Shown in pieces: positions 1-11,139 of a DNA stretch of 64,000 nt. The notes below the pieces were generated by a model that worked only from the letters and a program-made list of their open reading frames with translations, was not told the DNA's origin and did no database searches. How positions within the stretch are numbered: position 1 is the stretch's first letter; every line of letters starts with the position of its first letter. The stretch is taken from the NCBI GenBank assembly GCA_949825065.1, contig OX463842.1, forward strand, positions 50,943,011 through 51,007,010, read 5' to 3'. This DNA is from Odontocerum albicorne. Its lineage: Eukaryota; Arthropoda; Insecta; Trichoptera; Odontoceridae. The position numbers and the translations under genes were made by a program.

Positions 1-1343
1 TTTCCAGTCAACTAGATCAATCAATGTCACATTACTGTGAAACTGACTTTCTAAATGTCCTTTTCTTTCAATATTTCACATTAGTATTTCTTTCTGGTTT
101 ACTCTGAACGCCTGTTCAAAATATTTCTTATTTGTTGGAGAAGATGGCTCTACGAAAAAAAGTCCTTCATAATATACTATATCCAATGAAATTTCCATGC
201 AATGTAATGTTAACATTAACCAAGATTTTCGTTAGCTTTTTCATCGCGGTGAAGTGCCTGTTCCGAGAATTTTTATATGCCCCCCTAATTTTTATACATA
301 CAATTATGTTACGCAAAACAGTTGTCAAATGTAAATAAGTTTATTTACAGTCACTAAAAATATTTGTTTATGCATCTAAAAGATAATTGATATTAATATC
401 GGTTAAACAAATTCTTTTTAATTTGTAATTTCACATTTTTATTTTCAAATCTTTCACATTACACTTCCATTGTGCACAGTAAAAACTAACGACCGTATTT
501 CCATTTAGAAATAGTTAACAAACATCTAGGACAATGTATACAAGGCTTAAAAATTTTACAGGAGAACACATTGTTTATTCGCTAACAAAGATTTTACCAT
601 AGGATTACTTTGAAATCAAATCGATAGCCAACGGTGGTTGTCTGTACCTTATACGAGAATATCGAATGATGCTTTTATTATTCACATTTCATACATACTG
701 ATTTGATGCCGTGTAGTAATCTCTTCCAACCTATTATGATGATGAAAAGGAAAAAAAATAGACTGTTATCCTTTTATTCAATCGGGTTTCAACAATCAAT
801 TCTTGAATCTGAAAAAACGGAGTTGACCATTTTTTTAAATAATACTGGATATCTAGTTATCTCTGGGTTGTTGTGTTTAACTACCAACTTTTTGGTGTTG
901 TTGCACATTCTATATATTTTTAATGTGGTTATTTAAAAAATAAATTAACAGTGTAAAATTCATTCAAGTATACTCGTATGTTTTGGATCTTTCAGAGTAT
1001 TGTATCGCGTGGTTTTACTAATGATACATTCGTTTTTAAAACATCGCAGATTTCATCTTCAGGGTTTGTTTATAGTCAATGATGAAGTTGATTTCAAACA
1101 AGCCTTGAAGGTGAAAATTACAAAGTTTTCGAAACGGTGGCATCATAAACCAAGCTTTGCGGAACTACTCGTACACTCCGAAAAACCTGTTACTTACTAC
1201 TTATTCGAATCTTGATTGTTTTGAGGTCTTTCAAGTGAGAAGAGTGTACAGTTGATTTGTATGACACTGATTGAATTGAAGCATAATTTTCTAGTTTGTC
1301 GATCAACATATTTACGTTGTCAGAGCATTAACCAGAGCATTAA
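1..1343. other. AT-rich stretch, no gene recognised
   Basis: I see no coding similarity, RNA gene or transposon end here. The short open frames at 132-338, 703-936 and 1000-1215 have no recognisable motif, and their composition matches AT-rich non-coding DNA. Confidence 0.6.
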
Positions 1344-1574
1344 CGCAGAGCACCCGATCACATTGTGAACCAGGCAATCTCCATAGATCTTCCTCGAATA
1401 ACAACAAGAGGAAGACCAAATAATTCGTGTGTGGTGCAAAAAGATAACCTGATGAAGAGGCACGGCCTGGGGGACGTAGTCCGGGACAGAAGAGCATACA
1501 ACCTGAGGACGGGGAGAGTTGACCCCAACAGTCTTCGCAGACAATGAGTTGGGATGGAGCCAGGGAGAAGAAGT
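1344..1574 (+). mobile_element. RTE-like LINE 3' end, copy 1 (5'-truncated)
   Basis: This is the extreme C-terminal end of a LINE reverse-transcriptase polyprotein, open from about 1365 to 1547. It ends with the residues RVDPNSLRRQ and a TGA, then a short tail reading GAGCCAGGGAGAAGAAG. The same end, with HGLGDVV and the PNSLRRQ terminus, occurs inverted at 4877-5168 and 33380-34212, so all three belong to one family. Only about 230 bp remain, so this copy is inactive. I found no clear target duplication. Antisense frames in the same interval are shadows. Confidence 0.8.
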
Positions 1575-3362
1575 TATCTCTTTAAAGGGTTACTTTTTTT
1601 ATTTTTATATATTTTCCTAATTACGTAAAAAACTAATAAATAAATAAAGGAATTCCATAATAACATTCGTATCATGTACACATGCATGTTAAGTACATAT
1701 GCATCTCAAGTAAACATATCTTTTTCATTAATGTCTTCTCTTTGTGAAAAACATCCTACCGGCACAATATTATATTTGGTTTTGCGAATTTGGTCATACA
1801 AAGTAGTTCGTATGCCAATCTGCCTTTATTATATTTAACATGCATGTTTACCCGCTGCCAATCGGAAATATCTTGTTTGGGAAAATCTCATTTTCACCCT
1901 CCGATTCAGAATATGGAACAAAAAATACGATTCCGAGAACGGGAATATTTTTAACCGTTGTAAAATGTTCATTTTTTCCAACAGGTTTTCAAAATATCGG
2001 TAGCAAAAAAACACCAAAAGGTTTATTTTATTGTGAAAAATCCAATACGCACGATTGTTAGTTTTTTTGGGTAAAATTTTTATTTGTTAAACATTGTGTA
2101 TTACCTTTATATATGTATATGAGGTTAAATAAATTAGAATGTATTTCACAGTAAATTATTTCCCTTATTACATTCATCCCCTTTACACGTGTATCAACCT
2201 TCTGTCCCGAGGCTCTCTCCAAGCAGAATGGTCCCGGTTTGTTAGGAGAGCAATGCTTAGGTCAGACTTGTGTCATTTCATATTGGAAGTGTGTGTGGTC
2301 TACCATATTGTTTCAAAGGGAATACGTTTAAGGAAAAGGAAACATTTTATAATAGTTGGTTATTAGATAGATGACAAATTGTATGTAAGTTTGTAGTATA
2401 ACCAACCTTTACAGAAATGCCATAAAAAGCCTTTACCCATGTTGGTTCACAGCCTGACTCAACGCATCTTTCGAGATCGTGGCCAAACCACCGCTGAGGC
2501 AATCCACGGCTATTGCAATGGTATATTTTAAAGGTGTTATACAACTCCTGGAGTCCGCAGGGAACGCCAAAGAATAGATCGGGAGTTTTTTTAGTGAATA
2601 TCAAATAAACGAAAAATACTACATGAAAAGAGATATTTCGTATTTCCTTACCCTCCAATCCCCATGATATATTTAGAGTATATAAAATCATTCTTATCAA
2701 ATTGACGTCTACATTTGAGTTTAATGTGTTTGTATTTGAATTCTGTGACTTCTAGTTGAATACAAATTGAAAAAAAAAAGAAAAAGATCTTTGGTTGAAT
2801 TAAAAAGTAAGAAAATCGTAGTTTGAACATAAAAATAATCTTTAAACTTAAGACTTTGTTAGATTCTTATAAAAATTTTATTTTATTGTATTAAAAACTG
2901 CTATTTCTGTCCGTTTGCGAGATCTCTTTCCGGGTCGTCATTCTCAGGGTAAGATAATTTTCATCCAGCCAATAGGTCAATATTAACTTCAATCTACCTA
3001 CAGCGGTACGTTTGATTGAAACAAAAGTTGTAAAGCAATATGCCCGCCAGATGTACCAAGTATAACCATGTGCACAAAATTAAGAAAATAATGTAAAAAA
3101 ATCGATTCATTTTAGTCACTTAATATATTTTTTCCTCACGGACGCCGTGTCTTTGTAATAAGGGTTTTTTTCTGGTTTCCTGTTAGTTTTCAGTAAATTA
3201 CGCGAGCTGTTGAAAATTCCGCATAGTGTATTCAGAAAGGCGATGCCTCTGTTATTTTGTATTCGTGCTGCATCTGATCTCATTTTTTATGAAACGGAAA
3301 TACGAGACAATTGTCCCGTTTATTAGAGGATGTACATAAGGTCCAGATATGTTCAATGATTC
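1575..3362. other. AT-rich stretch, nothing recognised
   Basis: The short frames on both strands (for example 1840-2061 and 2347-2700) lack motifs and overlap one another. I see no transposon end, RNA gene or tandem repeat. Confidence 0.5.
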
Positions 3363-3407
3363 TGTCCAAGTTGAATATTAAGCATAACTTAATATTCAAC
3401 TTGGACA
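3363..3407. repeat. Perfect 20-bp hairpin with 5-nt loop
   Basis: TGTCCAAGTTGAATATTAAG (3363-3382) is followed by the loop CATAA and then its exact reverse complement (3388-3407). No flanking duplication or polymerase III signal is evident. A perfect 20-bp arm is unlikely by chance, but it is too short to be a typical animal microRNA precursor. Confidence 0.9.
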
Positions 3408-3733
3408 AAAAATTTTAACAATAATCAAAATCAATAAAAAAATTGAAAAATAAATTTTTAGACATTATTATTTTACATCTTTTAAGATGACAATGTCAAG
3501 TGCACGTCTATTTGATATAATAACAAAAATAATTTAGATTTGAAACCTTTCAAATACACCAACTTCTCTGCTACAACGATTTCAATCGATTTACGTATGC
3601 GTTGTTACTTACTCAGGCCACTACAAAAATACAAAAAGCTTTTGAAATGTGGTGCTATCGAAGAATGTTGACAAAATCCGTAATGACGACATCTTGAGAT
3701 AGATAAATAAAGTTAAATAAGTATTATCCATCA

Positions 3734-4327
3734 TTGACCTTTCCCTTCCTGTGCTAAAAAATCCGCGCGTTCCGGTGCTGTGTATTCAATACACATTAAT
3801 ACACATGTAAAAATGAGCGATTTTAAATCGGAAAAATAAGAATATTAAATTAATTAAAGTCAAAAGTGCTAATAATTGAAATTCAATAACTGAAAACATA
3901 AAAAAAAAACATCAGCAGACGTTCACAAAACGGGCAAAGAGACCATCTCAAATGGATGCCCGAGAGCTACTGAAGCGAGGGAACTGAGATTATATTTCTT
4001 GCGTTCCCATATACCGAAGTAGAGGGAGATTAAGACGTGAATAGCGCCACTTCCTCACCCATAGCGGGGTTTTAAGAATGAATATACATACGTCATACAC
4101 TGGCACACGTTTGCTTGTATTGATGAATTTATTCCCGAATTTAACAAAATATCTTTGATGTGGCTGATAAGTGCTAATTATTATTAATATTTTTTTTTAT
4201 TCAAAGCGTAAACGTATTATGGAGGAATACCTGAAATCTGCACCCAGTATTAGTTATATTTATAGAGATATTAAAGTTTTTAGAAGCAATGTGTTCTAGT
4301 TACACATCACAGGGAAGTAAGGGTTAA
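3734..4327 (+). mobile_element. TTAA MITE family 1, copy A
   Basis: A roughly 590-bp non-coding element. The left end reads TTGACCTTTCCCTTCCTGTG (a decayed TTAA site) and the right end reads CACAGGGAAGTAAGGGTTAA, its near inverted repeat. Further copies lie at 24968, 35235, 52467 and 62333. A TTAA target with CC-starting inverted ends suggests mobilisation by a piggyBac-type transposase; that is inference, because no transposase is present. Near the left end are the motif CTGTGCTAAAAAATCCGC and a small palindrome, both shared with a second family at 34836-35058. Confidence 0.85.
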
Positions 4328-4330
4328 AAG

Positions 4331-4575
4331 AAGGAAGTTTGAGTACTTTGGACATTTAATGCAAAGAGAAAAATATGAGAATAGTCTTTCTAAGATTGCA
4401 GAAGAAAATTCAAATCAGAAGTTTGATAAAATGCACTTTCTGGCTGAAGAACTTGCGAGAATGGAATGATTGGCATGCCACATTTTTGTTCAGAGCTGCT
4501 GCCTTTACGGAAAACGTAGTTATAATGATCACCAGCTTCCGAAGAGAAGAAGTTTCTTGAAGAAAATAAACCTTA
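4331..4575 (+). mobile_element. LINE reverse-transcriptase C-terminal remnant
   Basis: Translated on + with frame changes, this gives KFEYFGHLMQ...EKYEN near 4340-4380 and SFWLKNLREWNDW...LFRAAA near 4435-4505. These match the common LINE C-terminal pattern (YFGHxMRxEKYE, then SWLKNLREW...LFRAA). Frame breaks and an internal deletion make it a dead fragment. It abuts the MITE on its left, so the MITE may have inserted in or beside it. The same type of LINE tail appears inverted at 17560-17980. Confidence 0.65.
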
Positions 4576-4876
4576 ATTTTGGGAAACTGTGAATCTAATG
4601 AATTCATTAACTTTATGTTACTTTACAAATTATGTCTCTTCACAAATTGTCAAAAGAATGACTAAAATTATATTATCTTCGCGTTTCTATAATAATTTAG
4701 ATTAAAATTGAATCCTACATGTGCGTGTGAGATGGGAGAGAAAACTATTTATTATGGTTTTTATAAGTCCTGTACGCATCGCATATGATCTTTTCACAAA
4801 TATATCAGTCCTCCATTCGCTCAAAGCGTTCAACCTTCTCGCACGTAATTTCTCACTAATTTCCAGTCATATATCT

Positions 4877-5168
4877 TCTCTCTGGCTCCATCCCAACTCA
4901 TTGTCTGCGAAGACTGTTGGGGTCAGCTCTCTTCGTCCTCAGGTTGTATGCTCTTCTGTCCTGGACTACGTCCCCCAGGCCGTGCCTCTGCATCAGATTA
5001 TCTTTTTGCACCACTCATGAATTCTTTGGTCTTCCTCTGGTTGTTATTCGAGGAAGATCCATGTAGATTGCCTGGTTCACAATGTGATCGGGTGATCTGC
5101 GTCCAACAAGCCCATACCATCTCAATCACCTCTCCTCCATCTTGCTGTTGATGTCCATCTTGCTGTTG
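4877..5168 (-). mobile_element. RTE-like LINE 3' end, copy 2, with 19-bp target duplication
   Basis: This is the same LINE 3' end as at 1344 and 33380, on the minus strand. It is 292 bp long and bounded by the direct repeat AATTTCCAGTCATATATCT at 4858-4876 and 5169-5187, a clean 19-bp target-site duplication. Near its 5' end about 15 bp (CCATCTTGCTGTTGA) are doubled in tandem. It is severely 5'-truncated, encodes only the last residues of the polyprotein and is inactive. The plus-strand frames here are shadows. Confidence 0.88.
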
Positions 5169-5187
5169 AATTTCCAGTCATATATCT

Positions 5188-5474
5188 CAATGTATTGTCT
5201 AAAACTCCTTAAATATTTAGTACGATAGCATTTTATTCATATTTTACACTCCCTTATTTTTATATAAAACCTTAAATATGTAATTGAATTTTGGTCAAGT
5301 TAATAAAAAGTGTAAATGTAAGTTCTTGAATTTGAAATGATATAAACGATTAACAGTTAATTAAGTTAAAATGAGTAAATTACTATTTTTTAAACGAAGT
5401 AAAGAAAACAAATCTTCCTCTATGTAGGACTAAAAGTCCCATTAAATAATATTCCAAATTGAAAGAAAAAAGTT
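5188..5474. other. AT-rich spacer
   Basis: No coding or repeat signal recognised between the LINE copy and the palindromic MITE. Confidence 0.5.
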
Positions 5475-5712
5475 GGTACAGTACCCGGCGGTAAATAATA
5501 CATATCGGGCTTTAGAAAGAGACTGTCGGCTATAATCGGTTAATTTCGGCTTTGTAGAGCGTCGTCTTTGTCGTACGATGCGACTGACAAATCGCGACGG
5601 AACACGTGTTTGAATGACAGAGACGAGGCTCTACAAAGCCGAAGTTAGCCTATTATGGCCGACAGTCTCTTTCTTAAGCCCGATGTGTAATATTTACCGC
5701 CGGATACTGTCC
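5475..5712. mobile_element. Palindromic (fold-back) MITE
   Basis: About 238 bp made of two inverted arms of roughly 80 bp. The left arm includes CCGGCGGTAAATAATACA, ATCGGGCTTTAGAAAGAGAC and CGGCTTTGTAGAGC; the right arm repeats these in reverse complement. A spacer of about 65 bp contains TCGTACGATGCGACTGAC. There is no coding capacity. The arms are GC-richer than their surroundings. A superfamily cannot be assigned because no clear target duplication is visible. Confidence 0.85.
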
Positions 5713-6065
5713 CTTCAAGTACCATTAGATTTAATAATTTAAAAAATATACACGTATGAATAAAGATTAGAGTAAAATTATGAGAAAAAAATTATACCGC
5801 TTCTTTTCGTGTGAAAAAAGTTTGTATGAAAAATATAAAAAAATGAATAACATTTTTTAAGGATATATAAAATCACGCAATTTCCATGTGGTGTCGGGTT
5901 CAACGTGTAATGGTTGGTACATAAAAAAATAAAATAAGAAAAAGAGTTTTTTACCAAATAACAGATTCGTTAAAAAATGATCTGCTAAGAATATTTTTTC
6001 GAACCGATTATGTATGCAAGTAGGTACTGTTGTCTTTTTAATTATGATATTATTACTCAAACTGA
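5713..6065. other. AT-rich spacer
   Basis: The minus-strand frame 5857-6060 has no recognisable motif. Nothing else seen. Confidence 0.45.
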
Positions 6066-6156
6066 ATTCCGTACCTTATTGACTGGTTATAAACCCAAAC
6101 TCGGTTACTGGCATCGAAGAGGCTGTCTCCTGGCTACGATCTCCAATACACGTATA
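6066..6156 (+). mobile_element. SINE fragment (family S1, body and tail)
   Basis: The segment containing TAAACCCAAACTCGGTTACTGG, GAGGCTGTCTCCTGGC and ACGATCTCCAATAC parallels 31100-31190, where the same body follows a tRNA-like head. The head is missing here. It is a short, decayed copy. Confidence 0.6.
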
Positions 6157-6283
6157 TCCGAAGAGTAACGTAAGAAAGAAGATTAAAGGCCAATTTTATG
6201 AAATATCATTAACTTATTTAATACTTATTTAGTGTCGGAAAGTATTGAGGAGTTCTCAACCTATCTGAACTGTTAATTAGAAC

Positions 6284-6345
6284 GCACACTGGAGTAGACA
6301 CGGAACTCACAGTTCGTTACCGCACGTGTTGATAATACAACCCCG
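6284..6345 (+). repeat. Short dispersed repeat, copy 1
   Basis: GACACGGAACTCACAGTTCG followed by TACCGCACGTGTTGATAATAC resembles 18328-18370 (GGCACGGAGTCACGGTTCG...GAACGTGTTGACAATAC). It is probably a fragment of a SINE or MITE. The identity is not known. Confidence 0.5.
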
Positions 6346-6759
6346 CACTTCAAGTGGCAATACCACTCTTACGAATTTAAGTCTAGATCGTGTTCAAAGA
6401 GTCTAGCACGCGTTTGTATTATTAACGTATAAATGTAAATTATTTAATTAATGCATTTATCAATAGCAGTTGCTCTGGGTTCAATAAGGAATTCGTTGAG
6501 TTGGATGTATTTGGTATTTCAATAACTGTGTTAAAAGGGGATGAAACGAGTATTTTGCTAAACATTGATTAATCTAATGGCATTTGAAACACTCGAGATA
6601 CTTTCAAACGTTTCGTTTATTTTCTGTTTAGACTTTTGTTTTTCTCTTTCCTGTTTTTACTGGATTAAATTTTTTTTCTCGATTTATCAGATTTTTAAAG
6701 TGAAACTTCTATAGGCGCGGTACGGCAAGTTGGCCCGAACGTCACGAAAAGTGAAACGG
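6346..6759. other. Spacer, nothing recognised
   Basis: Mixed AT-rich sequence without an open frame or repeat that I can name. Confidence 0.45.
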
Positions 6760-7400
6760 TGTATTACATTATTATTATTAAATTATTACTAATGAATATT
6801 AGATGTTTTATTTATTCATAAATTATTATTAATTATTATAATATTAATAATTATTTATTATTTATAATAATTAATATTATTTTAATATTATTTAGTGCAT
6901 TATATTAATATTAAAATTATTATTTTTTATTAAAATGATTATTATTTATTATAAAAATAGAAAAAAATATTTTTTTGTTGTATATTACTTTAATATTAAT
7001 ATATTTTATATATACATTATTAATTTTATTTTATTTCATATTTATTTAATATTTATTTAATATATAATTTGTACTTAATATATAATTATAATAATATATG
7101 TGTGTTAGTATAATATTAATAATTATATTATTATTTTATTATAAATAATTATAATATAATTAATGAATTATATTATATAATAATATTATGAATAATATAT
7201 TATAAATAATATAATAAAAATAATATAATAATAAATTAAAAATCAAATAATTATTTAAATATAATAAATTTAATAATTACATCAAAATATTAATATATTT
7301 AATTTAAAAAAGTATAAATTTAATATTATTAAGTGTATTATATTGTTATTTATTATTAATTATCACTAAAAATAAAAAAAATAATATTTTTTTATTTAAT
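6760..7400. repeat. Extreme A/T low-complexity tract
   Basis: About 640 bp composed almost only of A and T, mainly ATTATT, TAATA and TATATTA motifs with no fixed period. G and C are nearly absent from about 6785 to 7330. It has no coding capacity. It could be a matrix-attachment-like or replication-prone tract, but nothing in the sequence proves a function. Confidence 0.9.
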
Positions 7401-7720
7401 TAAGAGAGATTCTCATCAATTAAATTCCACATAACCATTTCCTAATCCTGAAAATAAAAATAATAAAAATCGTTAACAAATGGAAAAAAAGCAATGCATA
7501 AAATCAACTTTTCCTAGGAGCTAAGAAGTTTCACTTCTACCACGCGAGAATCTCACGCATCTGTTTTTTTTAAATGCTTCACGTCTAAGTGTAACTTTTG
7601 TTCTATGAAAATTTCCCTGGGTTTTGGTGTGTAATTTATAAATGTCCTCAGTAGACTGTTTTCTAATAAACCAAACTATAAATTAAAATGTGCCGACTTC
7701 TTACCAGACTAGGAACTTTT
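7401..7720. other. Spacer, nothing recognised
   Basis: AT-rich with no frame or repeat that I can support. Confidence 0.4.
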
Positions 7721-7800
7721 TTTTAGAATCGAATCTGAAATCCTAGAGTGGAAGTCAAACGTCTTACTAACTAGCCACGAAGAGGTCATCAGGTATTGAA
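7721..7800 (-). mobile_element. tRNA-like SINE head (decayed)
   Basis: On the minus strand, TCGTGGCTAGTTAGTAAGACG resembles an internal A box. About 30 bp later CAGATTCGATTCT resembles a B box. No cloverleaf with a matching acceptor stem can be drawn, so this is a SINE remnant rather than a tRNA gene. Confidence 0.5.
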
Positions 7801-8524
7801 AATAAATTAGACTATAGAAAAGAGATAAAGGATTCTCGAAAAAAAATTACGTCTCTCAAAAACATTAAATTTAAGCAAAATATAAAATAAATGTGATAAT
7901 ACAAACTCGCAAAGTGGAAAATGGCATTATAAGGTCGCTGATATTTTAAAAGCAAAAGCGCCACAAACAAAAAAAAAAACAAGAGAAAAATTGTATTTTT
8001 TCCGAGTAATATTTTTTCATAAGTTTTTTTCTATATAACATTCCCGCAACAAACGAGGGATTTGATTTTTCCCTAAAAACGGGTAAAACTATCCTCCATG
8101 TGGTATTTATTATCTTGTTTGTTTACCTCCAAAGACACGACCCACCGAGAGAGGGATGGTCATGAATATGTTTATTCTGTCCCAAAAAATAGGCATTGAA
8201 TTTTGATACGAAGCCTACTTCGGAGTCCTTTTAGTCAAATATACAGATTATTAAATATGAAAATAGAGGTCCAAAGACCCTTTTTGAGCCAGTTTCAAAA
8301 CAGGGCTTAACTTCTACGTGAGTGAAAGAAAATGATAACAAAATGCGCTAAATGAAAAGGGACTCAAAAATTTCAAGTTTATTTTTTTGAGTATAAAGTT
8401 ATACTTGTAGCATAGAAATAAAAAAATGCAAGAACAATACTTATAACACGCATTAAATTTTGTTTCTAATAAACATTTTTTAAATGTTCATTGTATACAG
8501 TAAAACCTGGCGGCCTATTTACTT
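7801..8524. other. AT-rich spacer
   Basis: No recognisable gene or repeat. Confidence 0.4.
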
Positions 8525-8785
8525 ATTTATTTATTTAACGCTTTTATTGCAAATACAATCTGGCGTGCTTATTGCAAGGCGGCAATGTCTTCCAACCAAC
8601 CAGACAAAAGTAAATGAAGCAAGTTACGTGGTCGCATGAATCATTCAAATGACTATCCATCCCCACGAAATCTATAAACACATACGTGAGCATATACCCA
8701 CGAGCCCCACAAAGACGGAGAGTGACCGGAACATTATTTTTCATATAAAGTGAGATATCATCAATCAAAAGGAAAGGAAGGGATG
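8525..8785 (-). mobile_element. Retroposon 3' end (family R1), copy 1
   Basis: About 260 bp nearly repeated at 14865-15122. On the minus strand it starts near CCTTCCTTTCCTTTTGATTG and ends with GCAATAAAAGCGTTAAATAAATAAATAA, that is AATAAA plus a TAAA-type tail, which marks the 3' end of a LINE or SINE. A frame of 74 codons (8544-8768) is shared by both copies but has no known motif. It may be the end of an ORF or coincidental. Confidence 0.75.
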
Positions 8786-9285
8786 GTGGAGAGGAACGGA
8801 AAAATCAGGAATGAAACACGTTATTTTACTGACTAGAAATTAAGAGTTTTAGCTGACTAGAAATTATGAGCCTATTGTAATGTATTGGAGTAATAATTTC
8901 CACTAACCAGAAATATTTTAAAGTGGCCATAAGTGAAAACTAGAAAACGGTTATCGAACCCGTAATACTCAAGTTAAATTATAGCCGCCTTACACACCAG
9001 GCTACAGAGATTATCGTATCTTCAAATCATAAATGAACATTATATTTTTCGATCGTAATCGGGAACTCAATTCATAATTTTCGATCGTGAGACATTTGAA
9101 TATTTAAATAAAATAAGAAATAAATTTTCTTGAATTTCAACAAAATTAGTATATGTATAACACAATTATTGCACCCTCATCTAAAATATTGTAAAAGTGT
9201 GATTTTTCTGAGCAATAAAGCTCAATTGAGACGATATTGTTTTGTTCTGAATAAAAAGATGAAAAACATTGATAAAATAATTTAT
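8786..9285. other. Spacer, nothing recognised
   Basis: A weak tRNA-like segment may lie near 8950-8990 (ATCGAACCCGTAATACTC), but it lacks a partner box. No gene seen. Confidence 0.4.
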
Positions 9286-10035
9286 TGTTTATACTTAAGG
9301 CATTAACGTTGTGGAGGCTTAAAGACATTGTAATTTGTTTTATCAAACACTGTTTATTCCACTTTTTGTAACGGTATAACCCTATTAGTTTCAAGGCTTT
9401 CACCTCATCTTCAGGGGAGCACAAACAAGACTGAATTATGTTCGAACTGGTACCGATATACACGCTTTTAACGGTTGGGAACATTTGGGTTGGGGGCTGT
9501 GGGCTGAGGGAGGCATGGGACGATCTCGGCCAGCAGCGGAGAGATTTTTGGGATATATGTATTAACTAGATGTTCGCCTCGATGTACTGACTTAGAAATT
9601 CCTGATGACAAATTCTTACATATCAGTAGTAACGAAAATCAATTGTACAGATTCGAGTCCCTAGACTGATATATTGACTAAGACATTTCTGATACCAAAT
9701 TTTTACCTATCAGTAGTAACGGAAATAAATTAGACACATTAGAGTTCCTAGAAATTTCTAAGTCAGTACATCGAGGTGAACATCTGGTAAACACATGTAT
9801 CCCAAAAATCTCTCCGCTGCTAGCCGAGATCGTCCCATGCCTCCCTCAGCCCTCAGTCCCCAACCCAAATATCCCCAACCGTTAGAAGCGTGTATATCGA
9901 TAACAGTTCGAACAGAATTCAGTCTTGTTTGTGCTCCTCTGAAGATGAGGTGAAAGATTAGAAACCGGTAGGGTTATACCGTTACAAAAGTGGAATAAAC
10001 AGTGTTTGATAAAACAAATTACAATATCAAATAAT
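9286..10035. mobile_element. Penelope-like element, inverted arm pair (PLE-A copy 1)
   Basis: Two arms of about 330 bp face each other. The left arm begins GGCATTAACGTTGTGGAGG and then TTTTATCAAACACTGTTTATTCC. The right arm ends with the reverse complement, GGAATAAACAGTGTTTGATAAAAC. Both contain a segment that, in the sense direction, reads CTCCCCTGAAGATGAGG, then GAAAC, then TAGGG. This is a hammerhead-ribozyme-like core (minus strand near 9390-9420; plus strand 9939-9970). The same arm adjoins a GIY-YIG endonuclease at 31728-32390, which ties it to Penelope-like elements. Coding here is limited to the C-terminal tail shared with 31902-32126. Confidence 0.8.
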
Positions 10036-10217
10036 TTTATATACGAGTACTATGCGTATCCAGAAAGTAAGTGTACTGAGGCTCTCACGACCGGATGGAT
10101 TTTATTTTCGACATTTTGGCTACACTTCCGTGTAGCCTGACTCTTCCCCTCCGCAACAAGACCGATTCGAGGTCAATACGTTGGGAAGTGTCGACGCGAC
10201 AACACGTTTCGTGAAAA

Positions 10218-10481
10218 ATGTCACTCCGATCTCCCGCCAAGTGCGAAATACGCGGCGTCATCCGTTATCTCGTTTGGAAGGGAAAACCTCCGGTTGAGGT
10301 TTATAATGAGGTGAAAACTGCATATGGTGATAAAACTATGAATCGTACGAGTGTGTACAAGTGGTGTCGCGAGTTTAAAAACGGTCACGTCATACCTCTT
10401 CACCCTACGCCAAAAAGTTCAAAACCACAATTTCAGCCAAGAAAATCATGGCATCCGTGTTTTGGGACTGTCAAGGCATAA
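10218..10481 (+). pseudogene. mariner A transposase, N-terminal fragment
   Basis: This frame encodes the N-terminal DNA-binding part of a mariner transposase. Residues 1-55 include EIRGVIRYLVWKGKPPVEVY and SVYKWCREFKNGH, a helix-turn-helix region ending at the typical WCREFKNG. After about residue 58 the sequence passes the deletion junction and the frame is wrong, giving a 30-residue non-homologous tail. The linker (normally containing WVPH) and the first catalytic aspartate are absent. The downstream frame overlaps by 34 bases in another phase. Confidence 0.88.
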
Positions 10482-10909
10482 TTTTAATTGAATATATGCC
10501 TCAAGGGGACACCATCAACTCTGCAAGATACTGTGAGACCCTAAAAAAATTGCGGAGGGCGATTCAGAACAAGAGGAGAGGTATGCTGACAAAGGGAGTC
10601 TGCCTGCTGCACGACAATGCCAGACCACACACGGCCAACGCCACAAAGGAACTGCTCGCCTCGTTTAAATGGGATGTCCTGAACCATCCCGCGCATTCCC
10701 CTGACCTAGCACCTTCAGATTACTATCTCTTTACCTCCCTGAAGCTGCACATGGGTGGAAAAAGGTTTTCAAACGACGTGGAGTTAAAGGGGGAGGTGGA
10801 GAAGTGGACGGAGGGGTTGGCGGGAAACTACTTCGAGGAAGGCATCAAAAAGTTGATACCCCGCTTCACCACCTGCATTGAGAGGAATGGTGACTATGTC
10901 GAAAAATAG
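10448..10909 (+). pseudogene. mariner A transposase, catalytic C-terminal fragment
   Basis: The frame begins MASVFWDCQGIILIEYMPQG and contains LLHDNARPHTAN (second catalytic D near residue 56) and HSPDLAPSDYYLF (third D near residue 91). The two aspartates are separated by 34 residues, the D34D spacing of the mariner family. The conserved C-terminal tail (FEEGIKKLIPRF...NGDYVEK) is present and the stop is at 10907-10909. The first catalytic aspartate lies in the deleted part, so the protein cannot be catalytic. A full transposase is about 345 residues. Confidence 0.92.
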
Positions 10910-11139
10910 CTTACATATGTACTACGGTAACCACGTAATTTTTTTGTTTAAATAAAAAAAATTGTAACCTACGAAAATTCAGTACACTTACTTTCTGGAT
11001 ATGCCTCGTACTTAAATAAAATAAAACAATAGATATGCTTTGTAAACTAAACATTTGCATTGCAAAATAATTCATATTTTTTTATTTCAAATTAAATATT
11101 TTTAAGCAACATAATAAGTTGCTAGCAAAATATAAGATA

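Larger units (their letters stand above)
10051..11010 (+). mobile_element. mariner family A, copy 1 (internally deleted)
   Basis: About 960 bp with inverted ends: TATCCAGAAAGTAAGTGTAC at the left and CAGTACACTTACTTTCTGGA at the right. Full mariner elements run to about 1.3 kb, so roughly a quarter is missing. Further copies lie inverted at 22291-23256 and 56350-57305 with the same internal junction. It cannot encode a working transposase but keeps both ends, so it could be mobilised in trans. Confidence 0.92.

Noticed and set aside
3363..3407. Rho-independent terminator or microRNA precursor
   Set aside because: A terminator makes no sense in this context, and the stem is shorter than a usual animal pre-microRNA.
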